Source of the DNA: Sphingobacterium nematocida
GTDB taxonomy: Bacteria > Bacteroidota > Bacteroidia > Sphingobacteriales > Sphingobacteriaceae
Assembly (NCBI RefSeq): GCF_900168125.1
Contig: NZ_FUZF01000017.1
Span: 1-64,000 of the forward strand
Length of the DNA stretch: 64,000 nucleotides
Direction of reading: 5' to 3'
Translations under genes and position numbers: made by a program
Notes under the pieces: model-generated
Database searches by the model: none
What the model was told of the DNA's origin: nothing
The model's input: the letters and a program-made list of their open reading frames with translations, nothing else
Shown: in pieces, positions 35,855-45,057 of the stretch
Numbering within the stretch: position 1 is the stretch's first letter
Layout of the letters: each line of letters starts with the position of its first letter

Positions 35855-36473
35855 AATACAAATGGAAAAACTTAAATGGTGACATTTTGTATAAAATATT
35901 ATTCATTTTGAAATTGTTTGTTTATATTTGTGATGGAAATCAATTATTTAATGATATGTAAAACAGGAAGGTAGGATAATGTAGTCCAAGTTATATATAA
36001 GAGTCTTCAGATTCCATGATTGAGCCCAGGGATGAAGACGGCAAGGTAAACCCAGAACTTTTTAAAAAAATGTATATTTTTACATTTTCAGGGACGGGTC
36101 TTGCTGTTTCATGTGCTGCTCTGGGCTCAAAATTTTCTGGAATCGGCCATGGAACACAGGACTGTCCCTGTTTTTCTCTAGGAGACTCGCTTTGATACCC
36201 AAATGAAAGTGAGTTATGATAAAGAAAAAAAGCAAAAGAAAGATTAAACGCCCTCCTTAATTCCAAAGGATTTAAAAGTTATTATTTATGACTTAGATCG
36301 TTGTATGTGCCAATTAGATAACCTAATAATCCCAATTGTAAACCGCAAAGGCATTTCCTCGATTTCATTCAGTTAATTTTTTATTTAAAACAGTGTGGCC
36401 TGATCGAGGATTAGGTACGTGTAGGTTGTTGATAGAAAAAACGCTTTGACCCGCCCTCATTAGGTCACATCTA
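35855..36473. other. Unassigned stretch with short ORFs and inverted repeats
   Basis: No gene is recognised. A plus-strand ORF (36016-36195, 59 codons, starting MIEPRDEDGKVNPELFKKMY) and an antisense 91-codon frame overlap each other. A further coding-like piece, KDLKVIIYDLDRCMCQLDNL, ends near 36375 without a good start, so gene remnants are possible. TTGAGCCCAG (near 36019) recurs inverted as CTGGGCTCAA (near 36118). TCATTAG and CTAATGA (36457-36463 and 36471-36477) form an inverted repeat just before the long open frame of the SusC-like gene and may be an operator. Confidence 0.4.
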
Positions 36474-36719
36474 ATGAACTTAAAAATGAGAGAAATTTTT
36501 AGGGGTGGGAGAGGTATGTCTTTCTCGCTCGAGCCGCGAGAGGCTTCTCCTTTTTACTTGATGAAAAAGGATACAAAAAATCAAGGCGTTGAACACTCGC
36601 CTAAATTTAGAACCAGTCGTCTAAATCTCAAAAACTCTCCCGATAAATCGGGATCAGACAGTTTGAGATTTTATACGTCGCCTGATTCAAAATTCTTAAC
36701 GGCTGTGCATCCAAAGGCC

Positions 36720-39700
36720 ATGTTAACCCAAAGATTTAAGCCTACGACTTTATTAATGATTTTCTGTGTGTTGTTTAGTTCGCTTGCGTACGCGCAAGCG
36801 GTGGCTCAAGGTTCCCGAGATTTGTCCCGAATTGACTTCGGTGGTCAACTCGGGACCAAAGGCCTAAGCCAGAATGCACTAAGAGGTGTGGTTTCATCTC
36901 TTCAAGACGGTAAGCCGATAGAAGGGGCTTCGGTTTCTGTAGATAAGAGCCATGCGCGCACGGATAAGGAGGGGAGGTTTACGATCAGCGTAGATAAGCC
37001 TACTGGAGTATTAATTATAAAACACATCGGATACAAAGAGCAACGGGTTGCCTATGAGAATACGTCTACATTACTGAATATCGCGCTACAAGCTAATGAA
37101 AAGCTTATCGAAGAGGTGGAAGTGGTATCTACAGGATACCAGAAGATACCGAAAGAAAGAGCTACGGGGAGCTTTGAGTTTATAGACTCTGCATTATTTA
37201 ACAGAAAGGTGTCTACGGACTTTTTAAGCCGGTTAGAAGATGTGGTGCCGGGGCTGGCTACTATAAAATATAGGCCCAACAATAGGGGAGACCTTCTCAA
37301 TATGAATATCAGAGGTCAGAGTACATTGATGTCTGAAGCATGGCCATTGGTAGTAATAGATGGTATTCCCTACGAAAATAGATTTGGGGATCTCGGCTAT
37401 GGTACTTTTAATAATATTAATCCGAATGATATTGAGAATGTGACTGTGCTAAAAGACGCAGCCGCGGCATCCATATGGGGAGCCCGTGCCGGTAATGGTG
37501 TGATTGTGATTACAACAAAGCGAGCAAAGTTTAATGAGAGAGCCAATCTATCGGTAAATAGCAACATCAGCATAAAACAAAAACCTGATCTCTATTACAT
37601 GCCACAGATGCGTACGACGGATTACATAGATTTGATACAGGAACTCTTTAACGCAGGAAGATTCGATTGGGATCTAGATGACTGGGCGAGTAATCCCGAA
37701 CCTATTATCAAGATGATGGACCAAGAGCGCAAACATATTATTACAAAAGGGGAGCTCGATGCACAGCTCGATCAGTTGAGAGGTCTCGACATACGGGATG
37801 ATTTTTTAAAGTATATCTATCGCGAAAGTGTAAATCAACAATATAGCCTTCGACTGAATGCGGGTGGGGATAAGGTAAATACATCTATAGGAATTGGTTT
37901 TGACAAAAACCTAGAAGAGTTGGTTAACTCTAGGTACAACAGGTGGAACCTACAGTCCAATACACAGATAAAGGCCACCGATAGGTTGTCGATCAATTTT
38001 GGGATTACGTATACAGAGTCCAAGAAAAACTCTAGCTTCAGGTCAGCAGCATACAATGGGCTAGCAAATGGTGTTTCCAACTGGCCTTACATGCAGTTCG
38101 CAGATCCAGAGGGCAGGCCTATAACGGTCGATATGCCTGGGTTTAGCCATGCATTTAGGGATACCGTGGCAGCTGGTCGTTTGATGAGCTGGGATTATAT
38201 ACCACTCGAGGAGATTCATCAGACAAGACAAACGCAGCTCAATAGGGACATGATGGCGAATTTTTCGGCGACGTATATTTTACCCTTTGGCTTGAGTATT
38301 ACGGGACTGTATGCGTATCAGCGCAATCTCAACCCTATAGAGGACTGGTACGGCATAGCGAGTAATGTACAGCGGAGTAGATTGAATGACTTCGCCAGTT
38401 GGAATCTGGAGGAAGTAACCTGGAACATACCAAAGGGAGATTACTATGGAGAGCGTCTCTGGAATAGTCGCGTGCACCATAGCAGGCTAACTTCCACCTT
38501 TGAAAGGCAATGGGACATACATGACCTAAGTTTATTTGGAGGTTTTGACATTCGTGCTATGGAGAAAGATTTCCGTACGGTACAATATGAAGGGTTTGAT
38601 CCCGAGACAGGTTCTTTCCAGTCTATGGCACACGGCAAAACGGTCCCGGTCTTGAATGGTCTCTTCGGAACAGATAAACTCCCTGACAATAATTTTTATC
38701 AGGATTTACACAATCGTTTTGTGTCTTATTATATTAATGGTGCTTATACACACAATAAGCGATATATTATCAGTGGCTCCGCTCGTAAAGATGCTTCCAA
38801 TTTATTTGGTGTCAAGACCAATGACAAGGGGCAACCTTTTTGGTCTGTAGGTGGTGCATGGGTATTGTCCAAAGAATCTTTTATCGATGAAAACCTTTTT
38901 TCATTGTTAAAATTGAGAATCACCTACGGATATAACGGAAATGTAAATACTGGAGTGTCCGCTTATCCGATTATTTACCTTTCGCCACGGCCGAATACGA
39001 TCACGGGTGAGAACTATGCAGAAATGAGTACCCCGCCCAATCCACAGCTGAGATGGGAACGCGTAGGTAATCTTAATCTAGGACTAGATTTCGGAATAAA
39101 GAATAATGTGCTGAGTGGGAGTGTTGAATACTATCGGAAAACACCCACAGATTTAATTGCTGCGGGGCGCATCGACCCCACGACAGGTTTTCTCTCTATG
39201 CGGATCAATACGGCAAATCTGGATACCAGAGGATGGGATGTATCGCTCCATGCGAAGCCAGTGTCCAATAGTAATTGGCTGTGGAACTCGAATCTAGTTT
39301 TTTCTACATCAAAGACCATGGTGACAAAGGCATTTTTAGCGAATAATATAGCACGCAACAATGTGAGCAAACCCTTATCTGTTCTTCAAACACCTATCGA
39401 AGGAATGAACCTTTTCAGCTTGCTAAGCTATAGTTGGGCTGGGCTTGATCCGGAGGAGGGAACCCCTATGGGATACCTGAATGGCGAAGTTTCAAAAAAC
39501 TATTCGGCCATTACGGGTGGCAAGGTTGAAACTTTGGTAAATCACGGTTCGCAGATACCCGTTTATTTCGGGTCTTGGCGCAATAGTGTGCGTTACAAAT
39601 TGTTGGAACTTTCATGGAATATTTCCTATCAATTAGGACATAAAATGATAAGATCTTCATTTATTAATTCCGAATTTTTGGATCTCAAATTTGGACATAG

Positions 39701-40031
39701 GGATTACCAGTACCGCTGGCAGATGCCAGGGGATGAGCTGACGACCGTGGTTCCGGCTTTTACCTATCCAAATAATAGTATGGGAAGCGATTTTTACAGA
39801 AGTTCGTCTGCATTGGTCGAGAATGCAGGCCATATTAAATTACGCGATATACAGATGAACCTTCGGGTTCCGCAAATGGCCCGCTATGGAATGAAGGATC
39901 TGCGTGTATACGCTTACTTGCAGAATTTAGGAACCATCTGGAAAGCCAATAAGCATGGTATCGACCCAGAGTTTGGCAAATGGTATCCAGACCCGTTGAT
40001 GACGTCCTTTGGTCTTAGTTTTAACTTCTAA
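36720..40031 (+). CDS. SusC/RagA TonB-linked transporter without STN domain
   Basis: From the ATG chosen here the protein has 1103 residues and starts with a normal signal peptide (MLTQRFKPTTLLMIFCVLFS, SLAYAQ). The frame stays open 82 codons upstream to 36474, but that extension would bury the signal. The CarboxypepD_reg-like domain (NALRGVVSSLQDGKPIEGASV), plug (EVEVVSTGYQKIPKERATGSF, PLVVIDGIPYENRFGD, VLKDAAAASIWGARAGNGV) and barrel to SFGLSFNF are complete. No STN domain and no adjacent sigma/FecR pair are present, so regulation must differ from the other two loci. SusD follows after 11 bases. Confidence 0.9.
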   Translation: MLTQRFKPTTLLMIFCVLFSSLAYAQAVAQGSRDLSRIDFGGQLGTKGLSQNALRGVVSSLQDGKPIEGASVSVDKSHARTDKEGRFTISVDKPTGVLIIKHIGYKEQRVAYENTSTLLNIALQANEKLIEEVEVVSTGYQKIPKERATGSFEFIDSALFNRKVSTDFLSRLEDVVPGLATIKYRPNNRGDLLNMNIRGQSTLMSEAWPLVVIDGIPYENRFGDLGYGTFNNINPNDIENVTVLKDAAAASIWGARAGNGVIVITTKRAKFNERANLSVNSNISIKQKPDLYYMPQMRTTDYIDLIQELFNAGRFDWDLDDWASNPEPIIKMMDQERKHIITKGELDAQLDQLRGLDIRDDFLKYIYRESVNQQYSLRLNAGGDKVNTSIGIGFDKNLEELVNSRYNRWNLQSNTQIKATDRLSINFGITYTESKKNSSFRSAAYNGLANGVSNWPYMQFADPEGRPITVDMPGFSHAFRDTVAAGRLMSWDYIPLEEIHQTRQTQLNRDMMANFSATYILPFGLSITGLYAYQRNLNPIEDWYGIASNVQRSRLNDFASWNLEEVTWNIPKGDYYGERLWNSRVHHSRLTSTFERQWDIHDLSLFGGFDIRAMEKDFRTVQYEGFDPETGSFQSMAHGKTVPVLNGLFGTDKLPDNNFYQDLHNRFVSYYINGAYTHNKRYIISGSARKDASNLFGVKTNDKGQPFWSVGGAWVLSKESFIDENLFSLLKLRITYGYNGNVNTGVSAYPIIYLSPRPNTITGENYAEMSTPPNPQLRWERVGNLNLGLDFGIKNNVLSGSVEYYRKTPTDLIAAGRIDPTTGFLSMRINTANLDTRGWDVSLHAKPVSNSNWLWNSNLVFSTSKTMVTKAFLANNIARNNVSKPLSVLQTPIEGMNLFSLLSYSWAGLDPEEGTPMGYLNGEVSKNYSAITGGKVETLVNHGSQIPVYFGSWRNSVRYKLLELSWNISYQLGHKMIRSSFINSEFLDLKFGHRDYQYRWQMPGDELTTVVPAFTYPNNSMGSDFYRSSSALVENAGHIKLRDIQMNLRVPQMARYGMKDLRVYAYLQNLGTIWKANKHGIDPEFGKWYPDPLMTSFGLSFNF

Positions 40032-40042
40032 TAACAATTGAT

Positions 40043-41398
40043 ATGAGATACGTAAACATACTCCATATATTTATCGTTCTGCTATGCAGTTCGTGTGCTG
40101 AATTTTTAGATAAGAAGCCTGATATAAAACTGGTGGTGCCCAAGACACTGATGGATGCTGATCTGTTGCTCAATGACTATGCCACCATGAATACAGGTTA
40201 TCCCGTATTGGGAGAGATCGGGGCAGATGATTACTACCTTACTGTGCAGCGATGGGAAGCAGTGTCCAACTATGAGCAACGTATGGCTTATGTATGGGCA
40301 GACGAACCTTATACAGATGCTATACAATGGCAGCGTCCGTACAAAGTGGTGTACATCGCTAATCAGGTACTGGATGTCCTGAATCAGCAGTTGCAGGACA
40401 AGACATCGGATGAGTTCAGGCGCATCCTAGGAGGTGCACACTTTTATCGTGCATTTGCTTTTCATCAATTGCTGGGTGTACACTGCCCCGCTTACGAGTC
40501 CGATAAAGCATCAAAGGAGCTTGGTATCCCCTTAAGGTTGACACCGGATGTGGACGAAACGTCAAAACGTGCGTCGCTAAAGGAAAGCTATGATCAGATA
40601 ATTGCCGATTTAAATATAGCCATCGCCAATCTCCCCATCGTAGAAATCGCAAAGGGAAGACCGCACAAAGCTTCAGCCTATGCAGCACTTGCCCGCGTTT
40701 ATCTGGATATGGGAAATTACGAACAGGGATATCGTTATGCAGATTCGTGTCTGGTCTTAAGGCCGGATCTCTTGAATTTTAACACGCTTTCCGTCTCGTC
40801 CAATTTTCCAATTCCCCGATTCAATACGGAGGTCTTATTTCCTGCTCTGGCTACAGTAGCAACCCCCATGGCCGCCACTACGGCATTAATAGATACCTTG
40901 TTGTATCGAGCATACGCCAATGACGATTTACGTAAGAAGGCGTTTTTTAAATCCAATAACAACCCTGTAAATTCTCAATATTATAAGGGAAGCTACGATC
41001 AGAGCAATACCTTATTTTTCGGGATTACGACCAGTGAGTTATACCTGATTAAGGCGGAGACCGCCAGTCGCTTAGGTAAATTAGCTGAAGCACGAGACGC
41101 TATTAATACGCTTCTTAAATCCAGATGGGATAAAAATGTGGCATATGTGCCGGTATCAGAGTCTGATGGTAATAAGTTACTACGGCTTATACTGGACGAA
41201 AGGCGTAAAGAATTGGTATTTCGCGGCAGACGATGGACTGATTTAAAGCGATTGAACACTGATACTAGTTTTCAAACTACCTTAAAGCGCATCGTTGCAG
41301 ACAAAATATATACACTTCCTCCGAATGACCTCCGATACGCTTACCGGATATCCGAAACGGTGCTGGAGCTAAGTAGCTTAGCGCAAAATAAACGATAA
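40043..41398 (+). CDS. SusD/RagB-family lipoprotein
   Basis: A 451-residue lipoprotein (lipobox LLCSSC, C18) with the SusD helical fold: FLDKKPDIKLVVPKTLMDADLLLNDYA at the start, ILGGAHFYRAFAFHQLLGVHCPAY, a TPR-like AYAALARVYLDMGNYEQGYRYADSCL, and the C-terminal SELYLIKAETASRLGKLAEARD and LILDERRKELVFRGRRWTDLKRLN. It is at the short end for the family. It pairs with the SusC-like transporter upstream and precedes the thioredoxin-like gene. Confidence 0.92.
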   Translation: MRYVNILHIFIVLLCSSCAEFLDKKPDIKLVVPKTLMDADLLLNDYATMNTGYPVLGEIGADDYYLTVQRWEAVSNYEQRMAYVWADEPYTDAIQWQRPYKVVYIANQVLDVLNQQLQDKTSDEFRRILGGAHFYRAFAFHQLLGVHCPAYESDKASKELGIPLRLTPDVDETSKRASLKESYDQIIADLNIAIANLPIVEIAKGRPHKASAYAALARVYLDMGNYEQGYRYADSCLVLRPDLLNFNTLSVSSNFPIPRFNTEVLFPALATVATPMAATTALIDTLLYRAYANDDLRKKAFFKSNNNPVNSQYYKGSYDQSNTLFFGITTSELYLIKAETASRLGKLAEARDAINTLLKSRWDKNVAYVPVSESDGNKLLRLILDERRKELVFRGRRWTDLKRLNTDTSFQTTLKRIVADKIYTLPPNDLRYAYRISETVLELSSLAQNKR

Positions 41399-41425
41399 TT
41401 GAATCTTAATAATAAATGATAGAAA

Positions 41426-42685
41426 ATGAAGTATTTTAAAATTTTTATAATCTGGGTTTATAGTATGTGCTGCTTTTTAGCCTATGCACAGAAGAGTAGT
41501 GCTGTAGATCTGTCTAAAGCTTTGCAGGTTGGTGATACTTTTGTACCCCCAAAATCGGTGAAGCTCATACGTGGCAGTGAAAGTAAGATAGACTGGAATG
41601 CATTGGAAGACAAAGTTGTGTTGCTGGATTTTTTTGCCACAACCTGTGGTACCTGTATACAGATCATGCCACATCTGCAGGAACTGGAAAAAGAGCTTGA
41701 AGGCAAATTTAAGGTGCTGGTGGTTACAGTACAGGATAAGCGAACGATGATCGATTTTTTTAAAAAGAACGGTTACCTTAAGGAGCATAATGTCAATCTT
41801 CCGGTTATACATAGTGACGATTATCTAAAAGACTTATTTCCTCACTTAACGATTCCTCATTCCGTACTATTATATAAAGGAAAGGTACAGGCTATCACCA
41901 AAGATGGGTTCGTTAATAAAGAGAATATACTCAAACTCCATCGTCAAGGGCAGATTACACTGCCGCTTAAAGATGACTTTGGAAAGGGCGAGATGTTGGC
42001 AAAACTAGGTGACGGAAATATAGGACTGACTGCCGGGGTGATATTTTCGGGATATCAAGAGGGGGTTGATTATCAACCGTGGCAATTCGATCAGGATACG
42101 TTGACGGGATTGTATAAGAGTTCGCTATATAATGCCAGTATGTATGGAGCACTGTTAAGCTTAGCATCTAAAGCTAAAATTAAAGAAAGTTATGTCCCAA
42201 GATTTGATCGCGTGATTTGGAAGGTAAAAGATTCCACCAAGTATGAGAATTTTTCGGAACAACCTAGTGATGTATGGCTTTTGGACAATGCAGTTTCTTA
42301 TGAACGTTATGATAAAAAAAATCGCCCTGATTCTATACAGGCCCGTATTATCTTGAACGATTTTGTAAATCTCTACGGTGTAAGGGCTTATAAAAGTACG
42401 AAACGGATGCCCTGTTTAGTGTTAAAAAACTGTCCTGTAGTGAATTACATTGAAAAAGACGCTGGGGGTAAAATGACATATATGGGGACTACGGTGCTAG
42501 TTAGTTTTCTGGATTACGTAAACAAGTTCCCACCTGCGGTGGATGAGGTAAATAAGGATATAAAAATACGTCTCGGTACCTACGAAACTTTGGATGATCT
42601 GAATAAGCAATTGGCCGTCTATGGTATAAGAGGTGATGTTGAAGAAAGGGAAATAGAAGTTCTTTTAATTGAAGAGGTGGATTGA
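41426..42685 (+). CDS. Exported TlpA/thioredoxin-like protein with CGTC motif
   Basis: A 419-residue protein with an N-terminal signal (MKYFKIFIIWVYSMCCFLAYAQ) and a thioredoxin-like domain (about 35-180). The active-site line is VVLLDFFATTCGTCIQIMPH, with C74 and C77; CGTC replaces the usual TlpA CxPC, and the cis-proline loop reads LTIPHSVLL. The remaining about 230 residues are a separate C-terminal domain with unknown role (GLTAGVIFSGYQEG, ALLSLASKAKIK). It lies 27 bases after susD and ends the operon. TlpA-like partners of SusCD pairs are common in Sphingobacteriaceae. Confidence 0.88.
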   Translation: MKYFKIFIIWVYSMCCFLAYAQKSSAVDLSKALQVGDTFVPPKSVKLIRGSESKIDWNALEDKVVLLDFFATTCGTCIQIMPHLQELEKELEGKFKVLVVTVQDKRTMIDFFKKNGYLKEHNVNLPVIHSDDYLKDLFPHLTIPHSVLLYKGKVQAITKDGFVNKENILKLHRQGQITLPLKDDFGKGEMLAKLGDGNIGLTAGVIFSGYQEGVDYQPWQFDQDTLTGLYKSSLYNASMYGALLSLASKAKIKESYVPRFDRVIWKVKDSTKYENFSEQPSDVWLLDNAVSYERYDKKNRPDSIQARIILNDFVNLYGVRAYKSTKRMPCLVLKNCPVVNYIEKDAGGKMTYMGTTVLVSFLDYVNKFPPAVDEVNKDIKIRLGTYETLDDLNKQLAVYGIRGDVEEREIEVLLIEEVD

Positions 42686-42694
42686 TAACAGCAG

Positions 42695-42721
42695 AAGGGT
42701 ATGGCTCATCACCATACCCTT
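42695..42721 (+). terminator. Terminator of the SusC/SusD/TlpA operon
   Basis: A perfect 10-bp stem (AAGGGTATGG with CCATACCCTT) and a 7-base loop, followed by a T-rich run (TTAATTTTATTT), 10 bases after the stop codon. Confidence 0.88.
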
Positions 42722-42755
42722 TAATTTTATTTGATTTGACAAGATGCCAAACCGC

Positions 42756-42992
42756 TTAACGTCGTTTTAAAAACACGTTCGCGGTATTCGTCTGATTCTG
42801 CAATGCCTGCACCATTTCTAATGCAATAGCAGTATCGAGAACAGGTTCTGAATTGCTATCTTCTTCTGCCTGGATTGCGCAAAGTTGCTGACGCGGAGTC
42901 GAACAATCCGAAGGTGCAGATGATCCATAGAGCGTGTAATCGCTCGGGCTAGCTGGATCAGAACCTGTATAGTGAAACCATTTTAGTGCCAT
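42756..42992 (-). CDS. Small two-cysteine protein of unknown function
   Basis: A 78-residue protein without signal peptide. The N-terminus is aromatic (MALKWFHYTGSDPASPSDYT), followed by a Ser/Pro-rich part with two cysteines, C30 and C38 (SDCSTPRQQLCAIQA), an acidic patch (EEDSNSEP) and an amphipathic C-terminal helix ending in KRR. I recall similar short proteins with a CAIQA-type second cysteine near SusCD loci in related genomes, but I cannot name a family. It is convergent with the SusC/SusD/TlpA operon, downstream of an AraC gene on the same strand, and has a long GC-rich leader. Confidence 0.6.
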   Translation of the reverse strand: MALKWFHYTGSDPASPSDYTLYGSSAPSDCSTPRQQLCAIQAEEDSNSEPVLDTAIALEMVQALQNQTNTANVFLKRR

Positions 42993-43499
42993 AATATTGA
43001 AATTACGTTACTTAAATTTATGAATTGCTCCGTATCCACTGGCTGTTAACTTAAGATCTCACAGTTATAACCGATCTCATTGCGTCCAATTTTTCGGATC
43101 AGTCATAGGCCCTTTCTTTGCCTCTCCCGAGGACTTTGCCAAAGATGACGTCAGGACTCCTTATTGGTCATCTCGTTAATGTCTTACCGCCTCACGGGTA
43201 TACCGCGAATCTACGCCGTATCCGTTTGAATAGTGGCCGGTAGCAAAAGCTTCGATTTCTACCACCTAAGCACGGCATAGGGTAGGTCTGCCCCCATGAG
43301 GGATGGCCTATAGCTACGGAGGCTATCCGCAAGGCGCTGTGTCTGCCTGCTTGTGCTGTACCTGATGGATGATATGTCGCTACTGCTGTCATTTTTTTCT
43401 GTTATTGTCTTTAGCAAAGATAGAGACGATGTGGAGGGTGATTGTTGTAAGAGTCCGGAAAATAGGTTGTAAAAATCCGTGTGCAGGGCAGATGTACAT
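42993..43499 (-). other. GC-rich leader between the AraC gene and the small two-cysteine protein
   Basis: About 500 bases on the strand of both flanking genes, visibly GC-richer than the surrounding kilobases. A -7 match (TATCTTTG on the minus strand, positions 43415-43422) lies 23 bases before an ATG opening a 66-codon frame (43392-43192, starting MTAVATYHPSGTAQAGRHSA) that is basic and has three cysteines. Another short frame includes SSLAKSSGEAKKGPMTDPKN. The stretch could be a long structured 5' leader, a small gene or a decayed gene. No known RNA family was recognised. Confidence 0.4.
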
Positions 43500-44474
43500 T
43501 CATATAGGGTACTCGCTGGGACGTAGGCCGTATTTTTTTAGAAACGCATTGCTAAACGCTGGGATGTCATGATAGCGTAGTCGGTAAGTCACTGTCACAA
43601 CGGGTATACCAGCTCGGAGGAGTAGGGCGGCACGTTCTAGTCTTTTGTCGTTAATGTATCCTTGTAGGCTTTGCTGCTGATAGAACTTTTTATGCATTTT
43701 ACTCAAATGATCTTTGTCGATATGGTATAGATCGGCGATTCGAGCTATTGAAGGGATTTCCTTCTCATTGTCCACTAAGCCATTGATATATTGACGTACC
43801 GCTTTTATTGTTTCTTCTATACCTCGCGGAGCTGGGTTCATGCCTGCTTTTTGTCGATCGTGGGCGCTCTGCAAGCGCCCCACAGCCCCATAGATATTGG
43901 TATCCTGTTGGATGCCTTTTATATTGGGCTGCTCTAATATGTAATAGAGCTCGGTAAGCATCTCGGGCGTGATGGGCGCTGGCGTACTACGGTATAGGCG
44001 ATTTGGTAGCAGGATCTGGGACATATCCGTTGCCGAGGGTATCTGGGTATCACGATGTTTGTCGAGCCAGTCGGTCACGATATTGTACCCCACGATAAGG
44101 TGGCGACCTGGGGGGACATAGCTCAAGAAGTCTCCACAAGCGGCATAGACCTGATGCTGATAGTCCTCGGGCAGCAGGAGTCCTTGATCTGCTACTTCAT
44201 CAATGCCGTAACCGCCCTGTAGCATATACTGCCAGTGTATATCGGGATGCCTGATCGATACCGGTAGGTACAGGGGCTCCTTGGCCTCGACCTCAATGCA
44301 GTAGGGCAGGATGTACTTGCTCTTGTACCATTGGATACAGCACCAGCTGTCATCGATATACCAGCTCTTGGCCTCGCCATAGGCCATACGATAGCTGCTA
44401 CCTCGCGGTAGTTCGCGACTCTCGCGGGCATGGGGGTAGTAGCGCTGGGGCTGGACAATGAGGCTTCGTATCAT
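43500..44474 (-). CDS. AraC-family transcriptional regulator
   Basis: A 324-residue regulator from the ATG giving MIRSLIVQPQRYYPH. The N-terminal half (about 1-190) is a sensor domain with no named match, rich in aromatic residues (YGEAKSWYIDDSWCCIQWYKSKY). The C-terminal part (about 220-324) is an AraC-type double helix-turn-helix (IARIADLYHIDKDHLSKMHKKFYQQQ, VTVTYRLRYHDIPAFSNAFLKKYGLRPSEY). It is GC-richer than the neighbouring SusCD genes. It is the only regulator beside the sigma/FecR-free SusC/SusD/TlpA operon and likely controls it, the small two-cysteine gene, or both. Confidence 0.82.
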   Translation of the reverse strand: MIRSLIVQPQRYYPHARESRELPRGSSYRMAYGEAKSWYIDDSWCCIQWYKSKYILPYCIEVEAKEPLYLPVSIRHPDIHWQYMLQGGYGIDEVADQGLLLPEDYQHQVYAACGDFLSYVPPGRHLIVGYNIVTDWLDKHRDTQIPSATDMSQILLPNRLYRSTPAPITPEMLTELYYILEQPNIKGIQQDTNIYGAVGRLQSAHDRQKAGMNPAPRGIEETIKAVRQYINGLVDNEKEIPSIARIADLYHIDKDHLSKMHKKFYQQQSLQGYINDKRLERAALLLRAGIPVVTVTYRLRYHDIPAFSNAFLKKYGLRPSEYPI

Positions 44475-44730
44475 AACTGTTGTTGGAATAAGGAAATACC
44501 TCATCCCAGATACGAATATAATTTAGGGAGCTTTTGGCGACTAATTGTGGGATGAAAAGGTGCTTTTTAGGGATGAACGCCGGCGGAATAGGGATGAATT
44601 GGGTGTCCAGTATCCATCCGTCTATAGCGGTGCGTATGCGATTGGGTCCGAGCAGCCTCACGGCAGGCAGTAGGTTCAGTACATTGGCCTGCGTGTTGGC
44701 AAATTCTGGATTGTTAAAATTCTGCTTCAT
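44398..44730 (-). CDS. Candidate 110-codon ORF ahead of the AraC gene
   Basis: The frame starts MKQNFNNPEFANTQANVLNL and its first 80 or so codons look coding (AVRLLGPNRIRTAIDGWIL, FIPKKHLFIPQLVAKSSLNY). The last 25 overlap the AraC start in another frame and look like shadow sequence. It could be a small gene translationally coupled to the regulator, or the true N-terminus of the AraC protein shifted out of frame near 44475. The function is unknown. Confidence 0.35.
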   Translation of the reverse strand: MKQNFNNPEFANTQANVLNLLPAVRLLGPNRIRTAIDGWILDTQFIPIPPAFIPKKHLFIPQLVAKSSLNYIRIWDEVFPYSNNSYDTKPHCPAPALLPPCPRESRTTAR

Positions 44731-44873
44731 ATGAGTTTTGTTTATTTATGGGTATTTGTTCTGATGTGGATGAGATCGTGGCACTCGGTTTGATTTTTAT
44801 ATGTGTAATTTGTTCGTTCAAAATTAAAAACTGTGTCTTTCGATTATAATGGGTTTGAAGGAGCAAAAGTGCC

Positions 44874-44895
44874 GAGGTACACGAAAATGTACCTC
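44874..44895. promoter_or_regulatory. Perfect hairpin upstream of the AraC unit
   Basis: GAGGTACA and TGTACCTC form a perfect 8-bp stem with a 6-base loop, followed on the plus strand by a short T run. It lies 143 bases upstream of the 110-codon ORF on the minus strand and may be a terminator for plus-strand transcription or an operator. Confidence 0.4.
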
Positions 44896-44946
44896 CGTTT
44901 TGGCCTATTACGTGCACTGGAGGAGACGAAGCGCCCTGGACGTGTG

Positions 44947-45057
44947 TTATTTGCGCACAGGGTCGCGCGCAAACTCAATGGACTGGTAGCTTATCTCCGC
45001 GGATTTGTCGAGCGTGGAGAAGTCGGACTTATCCATGGACTGTGCGATTTCCATCAT
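44947..45057 (-). CDS. Candidate 36-residue ORF beside the 11-bp array
   Basis: The minus strand encodes MMEIAQSMDKSDFSTLDKSA, then EISYQSIEFARDPVRK and a stop. The frame is open 10 codons further upstream (ENTKEKTVES, with a possible GTG start). Composition is that of a real soluble helical peptide rather than shadow sequence, but it is short and unsupported by any family. It could be a remnant of a larger gene. Confidence 0.3.
   Translation of the reverse strand: MMEIAQSMDKSDFSTLDKSAEISYQSIEFARDPVRK

Noticed and set aside
35991..36266. 91-codon minus-strand frame with QGQSCVPWPIPENFEPR text
   Set aside because: It overlaps a plus-strand 59-codon frame, and neither has a recognised family or promoter. 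Recorded as an unassigned stretch instead.
43081..43420. Known structured RNA (for example tmRNA, RNase P RNA or a riboswitch) in the GC-rich leader
   Set aside because: I could not match any conserved core sequence of these RNAs; only generic short helices can be drawn by eye.
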